Assembly (NCBI RefSeq): GCF_029784155.1
Contig: NC_073693.1
Coordinates: 142,908,853-142,972,852 of the forward strand
Direction: 5' to 3'
DNA: 64,000 nucleotides
Origin: Uranotaenia lowii
Taxonomy: Eukaryota; Arthropoda; Insecta; Diptera; Culicidae
Both the position numbers and the translations under genes were made by a program. Position 1 is the first letter of the stretch, and each line of letters begins with the position of its first letter. This document shows, piece after piece, positions 21,843-32,772 of this stretch. The notes beneath the pieces are model-generated. The model saw only the letters and a program-made list of their open reading frames with translations. It had not been told where the DNA came from and did no database searches.

Positions 21843-23845
21843 CGATTTGATGGTGGAGGCTTGTGGTTGCTTACCACCATCTCCAATGTGAGTTGAGGCT
21901 GCGACTGGCTGCCAGATGGTTCCCCAACTGCAGTAGATTTACTGGATATTTGCCGTGACGGACCAGGTAAATTTTGCGGGATCGGATTTTGGTTCTTCGG
22001 AGCAATATTCGCTTTAGGACCTGCTGAATTACCCCTCGGATATTGCTGAACTGGTACTATGAAATCAGAGTTTGATGCCTGCTTCTTGGTTTTGGTCGAC
22101 CTCGGCTGCTCCAGATCTTCGCCTTCTACCACGTGAACCACCTTATCGGAGCCGAACACCTTGCTGTACGCGGAAAAATTAAGCGCGTCAAGCTTCTGAC
22201 CCGCCGAGAGTAATGATTCCAAATTCAAAATAGGAATGAAAGCCATTAGCTTCTTGTAATCCATTCGCATATTTTGCTGAATGATTTGGATTTTCTCGAA
22301 TTCTGGAATCTGTACACTCATCGTTCGGATCAACTTCTCTACTTCGCTGTAAAACTCATAGAATGACTCCTGCTGTCGTTGACGCCTTTGGTACACTTTC
22401 ATTTTGATGAGAGCGTCCAAATCTGGGTGCATATATGTCCTGCGGAGTTCAAAAACAAGATGCTGCCAGCTGACGAGACGACCCATTGATCGCTGTGTCA
22501 TATACCATTTGAGGGCAGATCCGGTAAACAAATGAACGGCCGATTCAAAAAGCTCCTGCTCGGAAACCTTTTCGGCCAACGACAGAGTGTGGACCAACTC
22601 TAGGAATTCATTCAGTTTCAGACCTTGATCATCTCCGCTGTACTTAGCCAAATTCCATTTGGAAACTGGCAAGGTATGTCGGGGATGAAAAGGGGGCTGA
22701 AACTGATGAGAAAACCCTGGATTCCCGTACGGCGATCCCCAATGTCCTGGAGGTAGACCGGATGGTCCCTGGTACTGGCCTGGAAACGCGTTATATGGGA
22801 GCTGAGGCTGAGAAGGATTCAGATTTGGACAATTGTTTGACCAGGAATTTGGCTGTCCGACATTATGTGATAAATTCACATTGGGAAGGGATTGATTCGG
22901 GTTGCTAGGATTTACAGGGATTTGATTGGTAAGAGTGGGATATGGGTTTTGAGGATTGATAGTGTGGTTCAGATGAAAATTGGAAATGGTGGGCTGGTTG
23001 GACGGAATATTTGGAAGTTTATTCTCACTGTGGGACTGAGAACTATTTGCTGTAAGGTATGGATAAGGATTGGTAGTTTGATGGTAAGATAAATGTGGAT
23101 GAGGATAAGTAGGATTAAGGGAAATTTGAGGGAAAGAATTGTTCTGAAAACTGGAGATAGCAGAAAAATTTTCAGAGTGATTTCTGGAATCCCTTTCCAG
23201 TGGGTTCGAAACATTGAACACTTCTTGTTCCGTTTGAGTCTCAACTTCTCTTCCTTCTTTTCGTTTTGCCAATTCTTCTTCTAGGCCAACTATCCTCGCC
23301 TGCAAGCTGTGGATCCAATCCAGGTCGTCCTGGCCCAGAACAGAGGGTGATGGAAGCTCGACCTCCGTGTTGGTGTTAGCCTCGGTGATAGCTTGCGATG
23401 GATTTTGGACCACGATTTCCTGAGTTTCGATACCCGTCGGATCGTATCCAGATTGCATGAGCTGGACTAATTCCACCAACACATTTTGCATCTGCGTTAA
23501 AAGATTCGGTGAACCACGCGACGAACACAGAAGGGTAGCCACTCGTGTACCCACATGGGCTAGGCGGGCTAAGCAAATCCTTTTCTGTGATTCATCCGTA
23601 CTGTTAGATTTCAAAAGTGTTTTTAATTGATTAAATTTAATTAGGCAAAGTTCCCGCTCATTCTCGGGATCCGTTCTTAGGCTTAAGGAACTTAACTTTA
23701 AACCGGATTCTTTTTCCCTTTTTAAGGCATCTCGCAAACATTTTCTTTTCCGAGATAAATCCAACCCAGATAGTATCACGTCGCGACATTTGAGCTCTTG
23801 CTCAAGTTCATCTTCCTCCAATAATTCCACCCGCATGACAACCAC
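21671..23845 (-). CDS. gag: TE1 Gag structural protein with C-terminal zinc domains
   Basis: Gag forms the virus-like particle and binds element RNA. The frame encodes 724 residues. The N-terminal third is charged and helix-prone. The middle is rich in Asn, Pro, Gln and Ser, with repeated NPS/NPN motifs. A capsid-like region follows from about residue 395 (WNLAKYSGDDQG). At the C-terminus there is a CCHC knuckle CYNCNREGHHAAIC from residue 669, then a second motif of four cysteines, C-x2-C-x9-C-x2-C, from residue 690 (CFKCGLRGFPTAMCPYC). It ends shortly after the -1 frameshift signal. I chose the Met at 23845 because it follows the leader and precedes the longest open frame. Confidence 0.92.
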   Translation of the reverse strand: MVVMRVELLEEDELEQELKCRDVILSGLDLSRKRKCLRDALKREKESGLKLSSLSLRTDPENERELCLIKFNQLKTLLKSNSTDESQKRICLARLAHVGTRVATLLCSSRGSPNLLTQMQNVLVELVQLMQSGYDPTGIETQEIVVQNPSQAITEANTNTEVELPSPSVLGQDDLDWIHSLQARIVGLEEELAKRKEGREVETQTEQEVFNVSNPLERDSRNHSENFSAISSFQNNSFPQISLNPTYPHPHLSYHQTTNPYPYLTANSSQSHSENKLPNIPSNQPTISNFHLNHTINPQNPYPTLTNQIPVNPSNPNQSLPNVNLSHNVGQPNSWSNNCPNLNPSQPQLPYNAFPGQYQGPSGLPPGHWGSPYGNPGFSHQFQPPFHPRHTLPVSKWNLAKYSGDDQGLKLNEFLELVHTLSLAEKVSEQELFESAVHLFTGSALKWYMTQRSMGRLVSWQHLVFELRRTYMHPDLDALIKMKVYQRRQRQQESFYEFYSEVEKLIRTMSVQIPEFEKIQIIQQNMRMDYKKLMAFIPILNLESLLSAGQKLDALNFSAYSKVFGSDKVVHVVEGEDLEQPRSTKTKKQASNSDFIVPVQQYPRGNSAGPKANIAPKNQNPIPQNLPGPSRQISSKSTAVGEPSGSQSQPQLTLEMVVSNHKPPPSNRCYNCNREGHHAAICRQPPIIVCFKCGLRGFPTAMCPYCLKNHGTASQNRGSQERQA
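21719..21728 (-). other. TE1 gag-pol -1 frameshift site (TTTAAAAAAC)
   Basis: Near the end of gag the minus strand reads TGT TTA AAA AAC in the gag frame. This contains two overlapping canonical X XXY YYZ heptamers, T TTA AAA and A AAA AAC. Pol lies in the -1 frame relative to gag, and the pol frame is open across this point. Gag stops about 55 nt downstream. Confidence 0.8.
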
Positions 23846-24410
23846 TTCACCAAGCGATCTATCGCTTGATTGAAATTCAAGTCCTCCATCATTGACTAAC
23901 TCTAGCTTAGTAAGTAATAAATTAACTAATCTGATAATTTTGGATATGTGAGCTGAAAAAGAAATATGCTACTTATGTGGGTGGCTTTGGGGTTTTTTTA
24001 AACGCCAAGAGGTAAGCAATATCTGGTATGAACACAACTAAATGCAAGATTAGTCTTGGCAAATATGAACTTATAATTTTGCTGTTGGATAAGAAGGTAC
24101 TTTAGAATGGTTAGTAACAATTTCAGATTGATCAACAATTCGGGAGAAGAGTATGGTTTGTATAATAGTTATTATCATTCGCTGCAATCAGTGAATTTTC
24201 ATCCCCAAAACTTCCTCGTGAAATGACTTTAGAAAAACTTGCTTCACCAACTACGCGATTTTAATGAGGTTAAATTTAACTGAATTTCTCCGGGAGACCA
24301 ATTAGAAAAAGGGATTTACTTCTGGTCTAGGAAGTAGACCACTTTTTCTTTCTATTTTAATAATGAAAATTTAAATTTGATCAAAAAAATTTTTTTCGTT
24401 GGGCGCCAAT
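23846..24410 (-). other. TE1 5' leader with tRNA-Lys primer-binding site
   Basis: Directly inside the 5' LTR (right copy), after a 2-nt spacer, the minus strand reads TGGCGCCCAACG (24408 down to 24397). This is 12 nt complementary to the 3' end of tRNA-Lys(CUU) including CCA. It then diverges into an A/T run. The remaining leader is AT-rich and non-coding. Confidence 0.85.
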
Positions 24411-25943
24411 TGTTAGAATCGTTTAGACCCTACTTCCCTGCGCTAGCTCAACAGGGGAACTTTGGATGATCACCGGAGAAATTGGACACTAATAACAATT
24501 AAATTTGTGATTCTTGGGCGGACTTTTAAAACCAATTTGAACTTTACAGAAACAAACAACAAGAAAGAATAATTTTGAATTTTAGGGAATGCACTTTTAA
24601 TTAAGACGCAACAATTTGGATGAAGAAAGACCATACATAACTTTTATTTTAAAAACTTTTCAATTCACTTTTCTTTGTGAGTGTTCTTCAATTTTAGGGG
24701 TTAATGAACCAAGAGAAAATGTGGTAAGATTTTGGGGTTTAATTTTGTACTTGCGCATTTATTTTTCAAACTCGACGAACTCGTTGCGGCCGTTTCTCGG
24801 TGGTCGACTCGTTGGGGGACTACTGCAGGAACGACGTAACGGGATCCGGATGAAAACAGGAACAGGGCAGTTTCAGGAACAGGTCGGATTGCACTTCGGG
24901 CAATCCGAGCAACTACTCGGCCTGTTGGGCGTAGGCCTGTCGTTCACTACACGGTCCGGGGAGCTATAGAGTTCGTGCACGATAAAACCACGCGAGTGTC
25001 TCACGACTATCGAGGGGCTTGTAACGGTTGGTCGGCACTGGAACTCCCAGAGGGAATTCCCACCAGGTCTCACCACAGCCTAAAGTGCCCCTTGGGGGTT
25101 GTAACGTAGTCGGGGCACTGTCACTTGCACGACCTAAAGCACTCACGGGTCACCGGTGTTCTTTAACAAAGGGCTGATGGTGATTAGCGACACTGGGGGA
25201 AAACTAATGTACTGGGGCTCCCTTCACTAAGCCACCTCGACCGACCAGTTGGGGAAAAACGGCGTGAAGTCTTCCAACTGGCCGTTGAAAAAACTATCCA
25301 GATCACAACTGGATCTAATGTAACGTGGGAAGGGGGTCAGAGCCACCCAATTGCGGATACGAACGATTGTCACGTTTTGGTGTGTGACCGCGCAGTTGCT
25401 GCTCCACCTCGGACCGGAACTTGCATAAAAAGCCTCGCGTCTTGCGAGCTCCTTCTATTTATACCTTTTCTGCCTCTGATTTTAGCCCTGTTCCCATTTC
25501 CCGTCGGTGATGTTCTCGTCCCCTTCGATGACAGCAAGATGACAGGAACAATACAGGAACTGACATATAGAGGGCTGGTGTCTTTTCGAACCAAACATTT
25601 TATGGCGTGCATTCCATAACAAAATATATTAATCTAACAAAACTAAACCTAACAAATAACTAACTAAATGAATAATAAATAAATAACGCGAAAATAAATA
25701 AATAAATAAATAACGAAGAATTTAATAAATTAATAAATAAATAAATAAACAAAACTAAATCCCTAAATGACACCAGCCGATTGCTATTAAAATTAGAACA
25801 AGACACCACACAAACATGAGATATCTTATCCTAATTTTAGACATTTACGAACAATAATTTTTATTTACAATATTTACAAAGTTTTCATCCAAACTGGCCC
25901 AAAAATCACAATTTTTATTGTAACCATTAAATGAATGGTTACA
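24411..25943 (-). repeat. TE1 5' LTR (right copy)
   Basis: 1533 bp, apparently identical to 13750-15282. In element orientation this LTR holds the promoter. I did not find a certain TATA box. Confidence 0.95.
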
Positions 25944-26764
25944 CCCCTTAAAGGCGTAAATTTGACCCGTTATTTAGAACCTCCACTATCTGTCAAATAA
26001 AGGGTCATTTTAACGGATCAATATTACCCCTTATTTCGAAATGCTTGATTCCCTTCAAAAAGGGTTGTTTAGAATCTTGTCATAATTTTAAACGTTTCAT
26101 TTGCGGTCGTGAATCGTGGTAAGTGTTTTATTATTATTTAATGTATACATTATTCATGAAAATTAAAATATTAATTTAAATAATTCCTGCTACAGATGAT
26201 CTTGGGAACTAGGAAATGAATATTTCATAACCTACTTTGCAGCACAAAGACGGATTTTTATCGGCACTTCAATCCAGCAGATGTTGTCGAATTCTAACGT
26301 AAGATTTTTCCTACAAATTTATTAAGCAATTTTCATATTACAAAAGGTTTATTTTGCTTTCAGTTTTCGTCATCTCGATACCGCTACCACTAGGAAAAGG
26401 TCAAGGGCAAACGATGCGAATTCCGGAAAACTTCACAACGGAGGAACAGGCATTTAAAAACATCCTAAAATTATTAATTAACTATCTAATTTCAAACAAT
26501 ACATGCGTTTTTTTAAATAGTAATTCAGATTTATTTTGGCTAGACATTTCATTGAATATTTTTTTCCATTCCACAAGCCACTGCTCACATCTCTATCCAT
26601 CGCGAGCGTTTCAAATAAGGGGTAATTTTGACCCGCTAAGGCGTTATCATGCAGAGTACCCCTTAAAGGGTAAAGGGGCTTTATCCTAAAAAAGGAGTTC
26701 TCCCAGTCTTATCCAATAACGGGCCAAAAGTATTCGTTAAGGGGTAGCCAAAAGTTAGCGTGCA

Positions 26765-27149
26765 GTGTGGTTCCCGAAATTAAACACTTCACCCCATAAC
26801 AGACTCGAAATAGGGTAACATTTTGGTTGCCAAACGCATCTGTTGTTGTCATACTGCAGATTTAGAATCGATTTTATTAAGGAATATGCTGAAAACTCTG
26901 CATTTTGTGCCCAACCATAATTTATTAATGTAACCAAAGATCCCTTTGATTGACATTCCCGAGCCGCAGATATCATTTTAAGGATTATTAAAAATTTGCC
27001 TCTGGTTGAAATTGTTGCAATGAAGACGGCCATGTTGCCCATATACGTGTTTAACTCGTTTCAATTTTCTTCTTCCTGCTGGTTTCTTGACTGAAAACTT
27101 GATACAGAAATGTTTGCTTTCTTCAGCCCCTTGCCTTTTACGGGCCTTA
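26765..27149. repeat. continuation of dispersed repeat copy B
   Basis: From the MITE end to about 26870 the sequence aligns with 5135-5204 and 5669-5704, including ATTAAACACTTCAC and CGCATCTGTTGTTGTCAT. The rest, to 27149, is unassigned. No gene is supported. Confidence 0.5.
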
Positions 27150-27431
27150 GAGCAAGTTCACTGGTGTTGGGAAAAAGTGGTAGAAATTTTGACATTTTGA
27201 AAAGTTTACCATGCAAAAATGTTTTCAAGACCTTTGGGTGTTGTATTTTTTTACAGATTTCAGCCGTATGTGATAGAAATATTGCTATTTTTGCATCACA
27301 GCATGCGAAACTACAACACGTGTTGTTAAAAAACTTGAAAGGATTTTGAAATGTTTTTGCATGGCAAAATTTTCAAAATGTGCAAAAGTCAAAACATCTA
27401 CCACTTTTTTCCAACACCAGTGAACTTGCTC
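27150..27431. mobile_element. 282-bp MITE with long TIRs, TTA target duplication
   Basis: The left arm starts GAGCAAGTTCACTGGTGTTG. The right arm is its near-perfect inverse, and matching continues for about 35 bp into a TGGTAGA..TTTTGAC block. TTA flanks both sides (27147-27149 and 27432-27434), which fits PIF/Harbinger-type targeting. No coding capacity. Confidence 0.85.
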
Positions 27432-27461
27432 TTACACTGAGGCTGAGTTAAACTTAAGCCT

Positions 27462-28060
27462 GTTCAACAGCCAATTGCAATTGGTTTCAATCGATTTCGA
27501 TTGGTAAATGGATGTTCACTCAGCCAATGTTTTGGTCGAAACTAATCCAATTGACGTTCAATGAAGCCAATCGAAATCGATCGAAACCAGTCAAAACCGA
27601 TCAAGCTAGGAAGCAGGATTCGTTTCGATCGATTTCCATCGCACTAACACATATGTATTTGTTTGCTGTCAAAAACAGCAGATTTGGTTTGTTGTGAAAA
27701 AATTATTAGAAGAAATGAAAGCGGTGTCATTCGGTGCGGTGTTTCCTGTCGTGTGCTGAGTCGGTGGTGCAGTGCTAGTCGTGCGGAGTCAGTGGTGCTG
27801 ATCGGTGGTGCTATGTCAGCCATGCTGGATCGGTGGTGTTGTGCCAGTCATTCTGAGTCGGTATGGCTGTGCCAGGTATTCTGGATTGGTGGTGCTGTGC
27901 TAGACGCGCTGGTCTGGTGGTGTCAGACATGCTGGGTCTGTGGGGCTGTGCCAGGTATCCTGAGTCGGTGGTGCTGTGCTAGTCGTGCTGGTCCGTGGTG
28001 CTCAAAGAGATGTCGGTCGATGTGGCGTCGCTGTTCTGTGCTGTTCTGTTAGGACTCCAT
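27462..28060. mobile_element. truncated relative of the GTGTTCAAC MITE
   Basis: The sequence starts CTGTTCAACAGCCAATTGCA and follows the left two-fifths of the 11052-11820 element, including the CAATCGATTTCGATTGG blocks and a degenerate minisatellite at 27755-28010. The matching right end is not found here, so the copy is truncated. The apparent 129-residue ORF is produced by the minisatellite. Confidence 0.6.
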
Positions 28061-28620
28061 TTTCACAATACATCTGTCTGTCGCGGTCTTAGATTATTAT
28101 AATAATCAAATAGGAAGTGACCAACTATGTGACTACCCGCATAATCAATTACAATATATAGAGAATATTCTATATTGTCTCTAAACGTTATCGTTTATTG
28201 TAAAGTGAACAGTATATGTACAATAACACAGACCATATTAACAATCTGTATTATGATTATCTGTTAAAGTACCATATGGGGAAAGGGCTGTTAAGCATGT
28301 TTACCATTCAAAAAGAGCGATTTTTTCGAACAAATATTTCATGCTACATTATTGGATACGGTTAAAATATCATCCACTTTTGGCGAGCAAAACAATCTAC
28401 CTGAATGTTCTAGCTACGTTGGAATACAAAATCATAGATTTCATCAACTTCAATGGATATAGTTTGCTTATAGTAGTTTGTAGTAAAAATAACGCTCAAT
28501 CATACGTTCCGCATATTGTAAAATATTTTTAAAAAGAGCTTCCCTGTACCATAACCAATATAGTTCCAATTCTTTCCCACAAAAAATAAAATAAAATTAA
28601 AAAATTTAAATGTTGAGATT
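28061..28620. other. intergenic, no supported feature
   Basis: AT-rich stretch 3' of the small two-exon gene on the minus strand. I see no convincing further exon, TIR or RNA gene. Confidence 0.4.
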
Positions 28621-28665
28621 TTTATTTTTTATTTCTGATATTATACATGGATTATACAATCTTAC

Positions 28666-28742
28666 CTATTTGTGCAGATCTGCATTGTTCAGCCTTTCAG
28701 TAGATTTTTTTTCCGCTCTCCGCTCAGCAGAGATCTTTGTTT
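28666..28742 (-). CDS. exon 2 of a small lysine-rich host gene (42 aa in total)
   Basis: The exon follows a consensus acceptor (ATGAAATTACAG) and continues the phase of exon 1 at 54850-54799: one base from exon 1 and two here complete a Lys codon. It encodes 24 further residues, rich in Lys, Glu and Arg, ending ADLHK and a TAG at 28668-28666. Two AATAAA signals (28633-28628 and 28626-28621) follow within 45 nt, so the transcript probably ends here. TAG is followed by GTAAG, so a further 3' exon cannot be excluded. The exon lies only 44 bp from the edge of retrotransposon TE3. I do not recognise the family. Confidence 0.55.
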
Positions 28743-28790
28743 CTGTAATTTCATTAGTTTTATTTAATCTCACTAGTTTTTATCGATAAT

Positions 28791-30563
28791 TATTATGGAG
28801 GCTTTACTACTGGGGACGATGCCACCAGATAAAGCTGATAAAAATTCGCAAACATAAACAAAGCAACATCAATAGTGGTTGCATAATTTTGGATGACCCA
28901 TTTTGTTATTTTCCCCCCATAAAAACAATAATTTAAAGCGACTTACGTGCTGTGTTGCTTCGTTGATCTCGTTGGCTTCGATGCATGCAGGTTGGCAGTG
29001 GCGAGTTGAATTTCATGTCCCTGTTTTCTCCGCCTCGAACCGTCGAACTGATTCCCGTGTGTTCCACTCCGACCTGATCGGAAATTCTCTTGGAACGGAT
29101 GCTTGGAAGATGCATGAATGCACCTTGCCCCGGTGCACGCTTGAGGCGCACAGCAGGATCCGCACCACCCGCTATTCACTTGCTGCAATCGGTCGACCAA
29201 TGTGTTGCACTTTTCTGCGTGCTTCCGTTGAACTGTTGTTGAAATCGTTCCAATTTTCTGCTGGCGATGAGAACAGCGCGAAACGCTCTGTAAGTGCACT
29301 TCCGGCAGTCGATGAGGACAGAGCAGGTCGCCCTGTGGGTGCACTTTCGGCTGTCGATGAGGACAGAGCACTCTTTGCCTTCCGTTCCTGTTCCTTCTTC
29401 TCGCAGGATCCTCGCACAACTCCGACACACGACAAATAACCCAGCAATCAATGCCGAGCTTCGATTTCCGTAGCAGAACCACGTTTGTTCCTCGTGCACT
29501 AATGGTCATCAAGGCCAAAGGAACGCCGAGCCGATGGGGCCACACAGGCGCACTTCCGGGAAACCTTCCGGGAAACCAACAGTGCACTTTCCTTTTCCGC
29601 TGACCGCCGAGGGGGCGGTGAAATCGGTACTTTCCGAACCAAGCTCTGATGTGGCAAGGTCCAAATAATATTCAGGAGCTGGCCAGTGTGTCGCTGCGAA
29701 AACGTTCCGAAGAAATGACAAACTTCCACAAAACGTGGCCTTTAGCACTCAAAGCCGTAACAAGAGGCTCAAACCGGACTTTCCGGAACGGGCTTCAAAC
29801 CTGCCTCAAATGGCGGTAAACTATTGGCCGATAAACGTAAGCCCGGAACAATATCTTCCGTAACAAAAAAAAGGTCGCTTTGACCCCTTTTCTTCGTGTT
29901 TGCTAATGGCTTGGCAAACAGGTCACACCGTAACCGGGTGCTGGCTCGGTGTTCCGGTGAGCGTTATCTGTGAAGGTTGACCTTGGGTAAGCAATCAGTG
30001 GATAGCGGTTTTTAATTCAATTTACCTTGCTTCCGGCTTCTTCTCACGCTCGAAGAGATCGCCTGCCCACGAGTTGCCTCCTAGCAGCTTTGTTCCTTTT
30101 CGGCGGCCGAATTGAGCACTTTCGAGTGCCAGTATTGCCGGGATCGTGCCGCTTGCTGATGGAGCAAAATCTGTTCAGTGGGGGCGGTGATTAATTTCAA
30201 TCACGGGGGGTTTTGTTTTTATAAATTTGGCTTACCTTCGGCGTAGCCGATCAGCGCGGAAGTTGCAGCCGTTTTTTCCACCACCACTTTTTTTTTTACT
30301 CTTCTTCTCACGGAAGCAAGAACTTGACAGCACAAATGTTGCCAACTTTCAAGCGTCTATTTTTCTGTCCACGGATGCCAATTTTTCACGTTCCGAATCC
30401 TTTTCTGATTTGTTTGTTTATCTTTGGCCAGGGGTGTGTGAATTCGTTCAAATCTTGATTGCACGCTTCTTATTGTTTATGGGGAAATGGGTAAATTCTA
30501 AATAGTTTGCGACTTCGCTCGAATATCGTATCTGAATAATGACGAAAAATATTAAATGTAACA
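28791..30563 (-). repeat. TE3 3' LTR (left copy)
   Basis: 1773 bp, matching 53002-54775. In element orientation it begins TGTTACA and ends CATAATA. ORFs within it on either strand (up to 214 codons) recur in the other LTR and show no recognisable domain. Confidence 0.92.
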
Positions 30564-30581
30564 CAACATTGCTGCTTTGGT

Positions 30582-30623
30582 AGAAATTTTCATGGATCAT
30601 GACAGGGATCCATGAAAATTTCT
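30582..30623. other. perfect 17-bp hairpin, 18 nt from the TE3 3' LTR
   Basis: Arms 30582-30598 (AGAAATTTTCATGGATC) and 30607-30623 are exact inverse complements with an 8-nt loop. TE2 has an unrelated perfect hairpin at the same 18-nt distance from its 3' LTR. Confidence 0.85.
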
Positions 30624-31304
30624 TACCTCTCTATGAATTCGATGGAGTTAAACGACTTCTTTCCGATTCAATCTCGGAAACAATACACCTTCTAGATAGG
30701 TGTCTACAGCTCAATAAACAAACTCAATACAAACGGTACTCAAAACCAACTAATCTTGGCAAATATCCAAATACAAAACAACTCTAAGCCATCGAATCAT
30801 GGCAGATTGTGTCGGTAGGCACCAGCAGATCTGGCAAATTTTCCATCGAATCCTGCGAAAAATCAACAATATTACTCTCACTTCAGCAGCTTACAAATAT
30901 CCTAGATCTAATAGTCATTGTAATGAAGAATGACTGAGATCTTACGAGTAGGACTTAACAAAACAAAACTAGGCGGTACTGGTATACTGGTGAAAACGAA
31001 GCAACAGAAGTCTAGGGAAAAGAGGGATTTAGTCCTCTAAGTTACGAAGAGCCCAAGATAGAGGTTTTGCCGCGCCTCCAGATCGCGTTCCTTTTGAATT
31101 TTCTTGGCAACCCCCTTTGACAACTGTGCATGATCCTTAACATACGATTTTAATACGATTTCGCATTTATAGAAGACAGTTTTACTGTCGGCACTTATTC
31201 TAAACGATGCTCTATTGTGTATTAATGGCTTTGACCGTAGTAGGTCTTTTGGCTTTTATAGGGGATGTTGGGAGATTGTTTTTTGTTTCAACGACCAATT
31301 TCTT

Positions 31305-31510
31305 GATCGGGAGTCTTAATCGGGAAGTCTTGATCGGGTGTTTGTTGGCAGAAGGTATAGTCTTGATCGGGTAAGTCTTAATCGGGTCGTCTTAATCGGG
31401 TGGTTTTGATCGGGTAGTCTTGATCCGGTGGACTTGATTGGGTGGTCTTAATCGGGTAGTCTTAATCGGGAGTTCATGATTGGTTGAAGGTTGTCTCTAT
31501 CGGGTTGTCG
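31305..31510. repeat. degenerate short tandem repeat (TCTTRATCGGGT)
   Basis: About a dozen imperfect copies of a 13-17 bp unit containing TCTT[AG]ATCGGG lie in the TE3 3' region. It looks like locally expanded repeat DNA. Confidence 0.7.
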
Positions 31511-32772
31511 TAATCGGGATTGTTTATAGATGTCACTATTCGGTTTCTCTTTCATCCAGGATGCTTGGTCGAATTATGGTCCTCCGGACTAGGAGAAAGT
31601 CAAAAGGAATCTTGCAACCTCTTTCAAGTAACACTGGGCGTTGTCCTGTTGATACTGTGCTCGTTAAGCAGTGTCGTGTTTGTGGGACAAAATCGGATGT
31701 TGATGCTGCTGCGAATGATCTCCTTCAGACGGCGCCTTCTTCCGGAGTCGTCGAGCATGGCAGATAGTTGTGGATTTGACGATGGACGTATTTTTACATC
31801 GGCGATGGTCTTGTTGGTTACCTTGAGTAGCGGACATAGCTGGACTTGTTACTGTACTCTCGAGGAGGTAGATGAGAGATATTGCTCGCTGCGTTTTCCA
31901 GATGCACGATTTTTCCCGATCGGCCTAACGGTATTTCCTGCGCTGTTGCGCTTGGTTGACAGGCGTTGGCTGTGGTCATAGCTAGAGGTCTTGTATTGAT
32001 TTGGAGATTGATAGGGTTGGTGGATGATCTCCTAGTTGTAGTAGTAACGACTGGCGTGTTTTCACCTCGGGAGGCTCTTGTTGACTACCTTGGGTAGCGG
32101 TCATAGCTAGATTAGATAGGCGTGTGGGTTTCGATAGTTAGCGAGAGAAAGTCGATATGGTAGTAGCGGCCGTCATGATGTCTACTCCTCACAACTTCTT
32201 CGCATAACTGTATTCTATGGTGCTGAATCCTCTTCTTGATGTCCTGACAATCCTTTCAATTGCAGCGACGTGGTGTTTGGAGCTGCTGTACTTGACTTTC
32301 CGAACATTCCAATATCCCGAACCTGGATGGGTTCTCTGCGATGGTGTGTAGCGCCTGGCTACGGTGGCTCACCAGTGCTACTATCCCCAGCGCTGCTACG
32401 CTGCTTCAGATGACAGGATTGCATTCTGGACAATGAGTGGCGGCAATCCCACGCAAGGTTGCCAGCCCTCTCCAAATTCTGACGAACTTCCTGGCAGAGT
32501 TCTCAGAGTCCATTCAGCCGACGCTGGTCCCGCGCAAGGCCGTTGTCTCCTTCATAAACGCCTACTTCGTGGTGTTCGTCGGTGTCCTAGCGACGAATTA
32601 GCACCAGCTGTGCTTCATTGAGTTGTTCGAATGGAAGAGTTCTGCATAATTTACTCCGAGTTGTTGGGGGCGAGGTTTCAAAGATGATGTTGGTCCTTCA
32701 GCCTTCTCCATTTCGTATTTTGTACTCCAAGTGAGCTTGTGGTCAGCGTTGTGGCTTACATAGCTTGAATGT

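Larger units (their letters stand above)
13750..25943 (-). mobile_element. TE1: full-length Ty3/gypsy LTR retrotransposon
   Basis: TE1 has two LTRs of equal length (1533 bp), a 4-bp target duplication CCCC (13746-13749 and 25944-25947), a tRNA-Lys primer-binding site, intact gag and pol read on the minus strand, and a long non-coding 3' region. The order protease, reverse transcriptase, RNase H, integrase identifies it as Ty3/gypsy. There is no envelope gene. Every part of the two LTRs I compared is identical, which indicates a very recent insertion. It sits in the left arm of a MITE. Confidence 0.95.
13728..26762. mobile_element. 837-bp MITE (TIR CACGCTAACTTTTGG) split by retrotransposon TE1
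   Basis: The left arm starts CACGCTAACTTTTGGCTACC at 13728. The right arm ends with its inverse, finishing GCCAAAAGTTAGCGTG at 26762. The flanks are CA (13726-13727 and 26763-26764), with the empty site at 5133-5134 in repeat copy A. Subtracting TE1 and one CCCC duplication leaves 837 bp. Its interior repeats TTGACCCGTTA/AAAGGGGTAA motifs in both orientations. No transposase is present. Confidence 0.83.
30564..32772 (-). other. TE3 3' non-coding region
   Basis: No minus-strand coding frame of note lies between pol and the 3' LTR, so no envelope gene is present. The stretch contains a perfect 17-bp hairpin at 30582-30623 and a cluster of GTCTTAATCGGGT-like repeats at about 31305-31510. Plus-strand ORFs near 31480-31980 and 32364-32621 show no recognisable domain. 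Confidence 0.6.

Noticed and set aside
27663..28052. 129-residue ORF rich in Cys and Trp
   Set aside because: Generated by a degenerate minisatellite in a MITE remnant.
28903..29748. Long ORFs on both strands of the TE3 LTR, repeated at 53114-53959
   Set aside because: They lie within LTRs, overlap on several frames, and have no recognisable domain.
30564..32772. An envelope gene downstream of TE3 pol
   Set aside because: No minus-strand frame of suitable length and no signal peptide or transmembrane pattern was seen. The same holds for TE1 and TE2.
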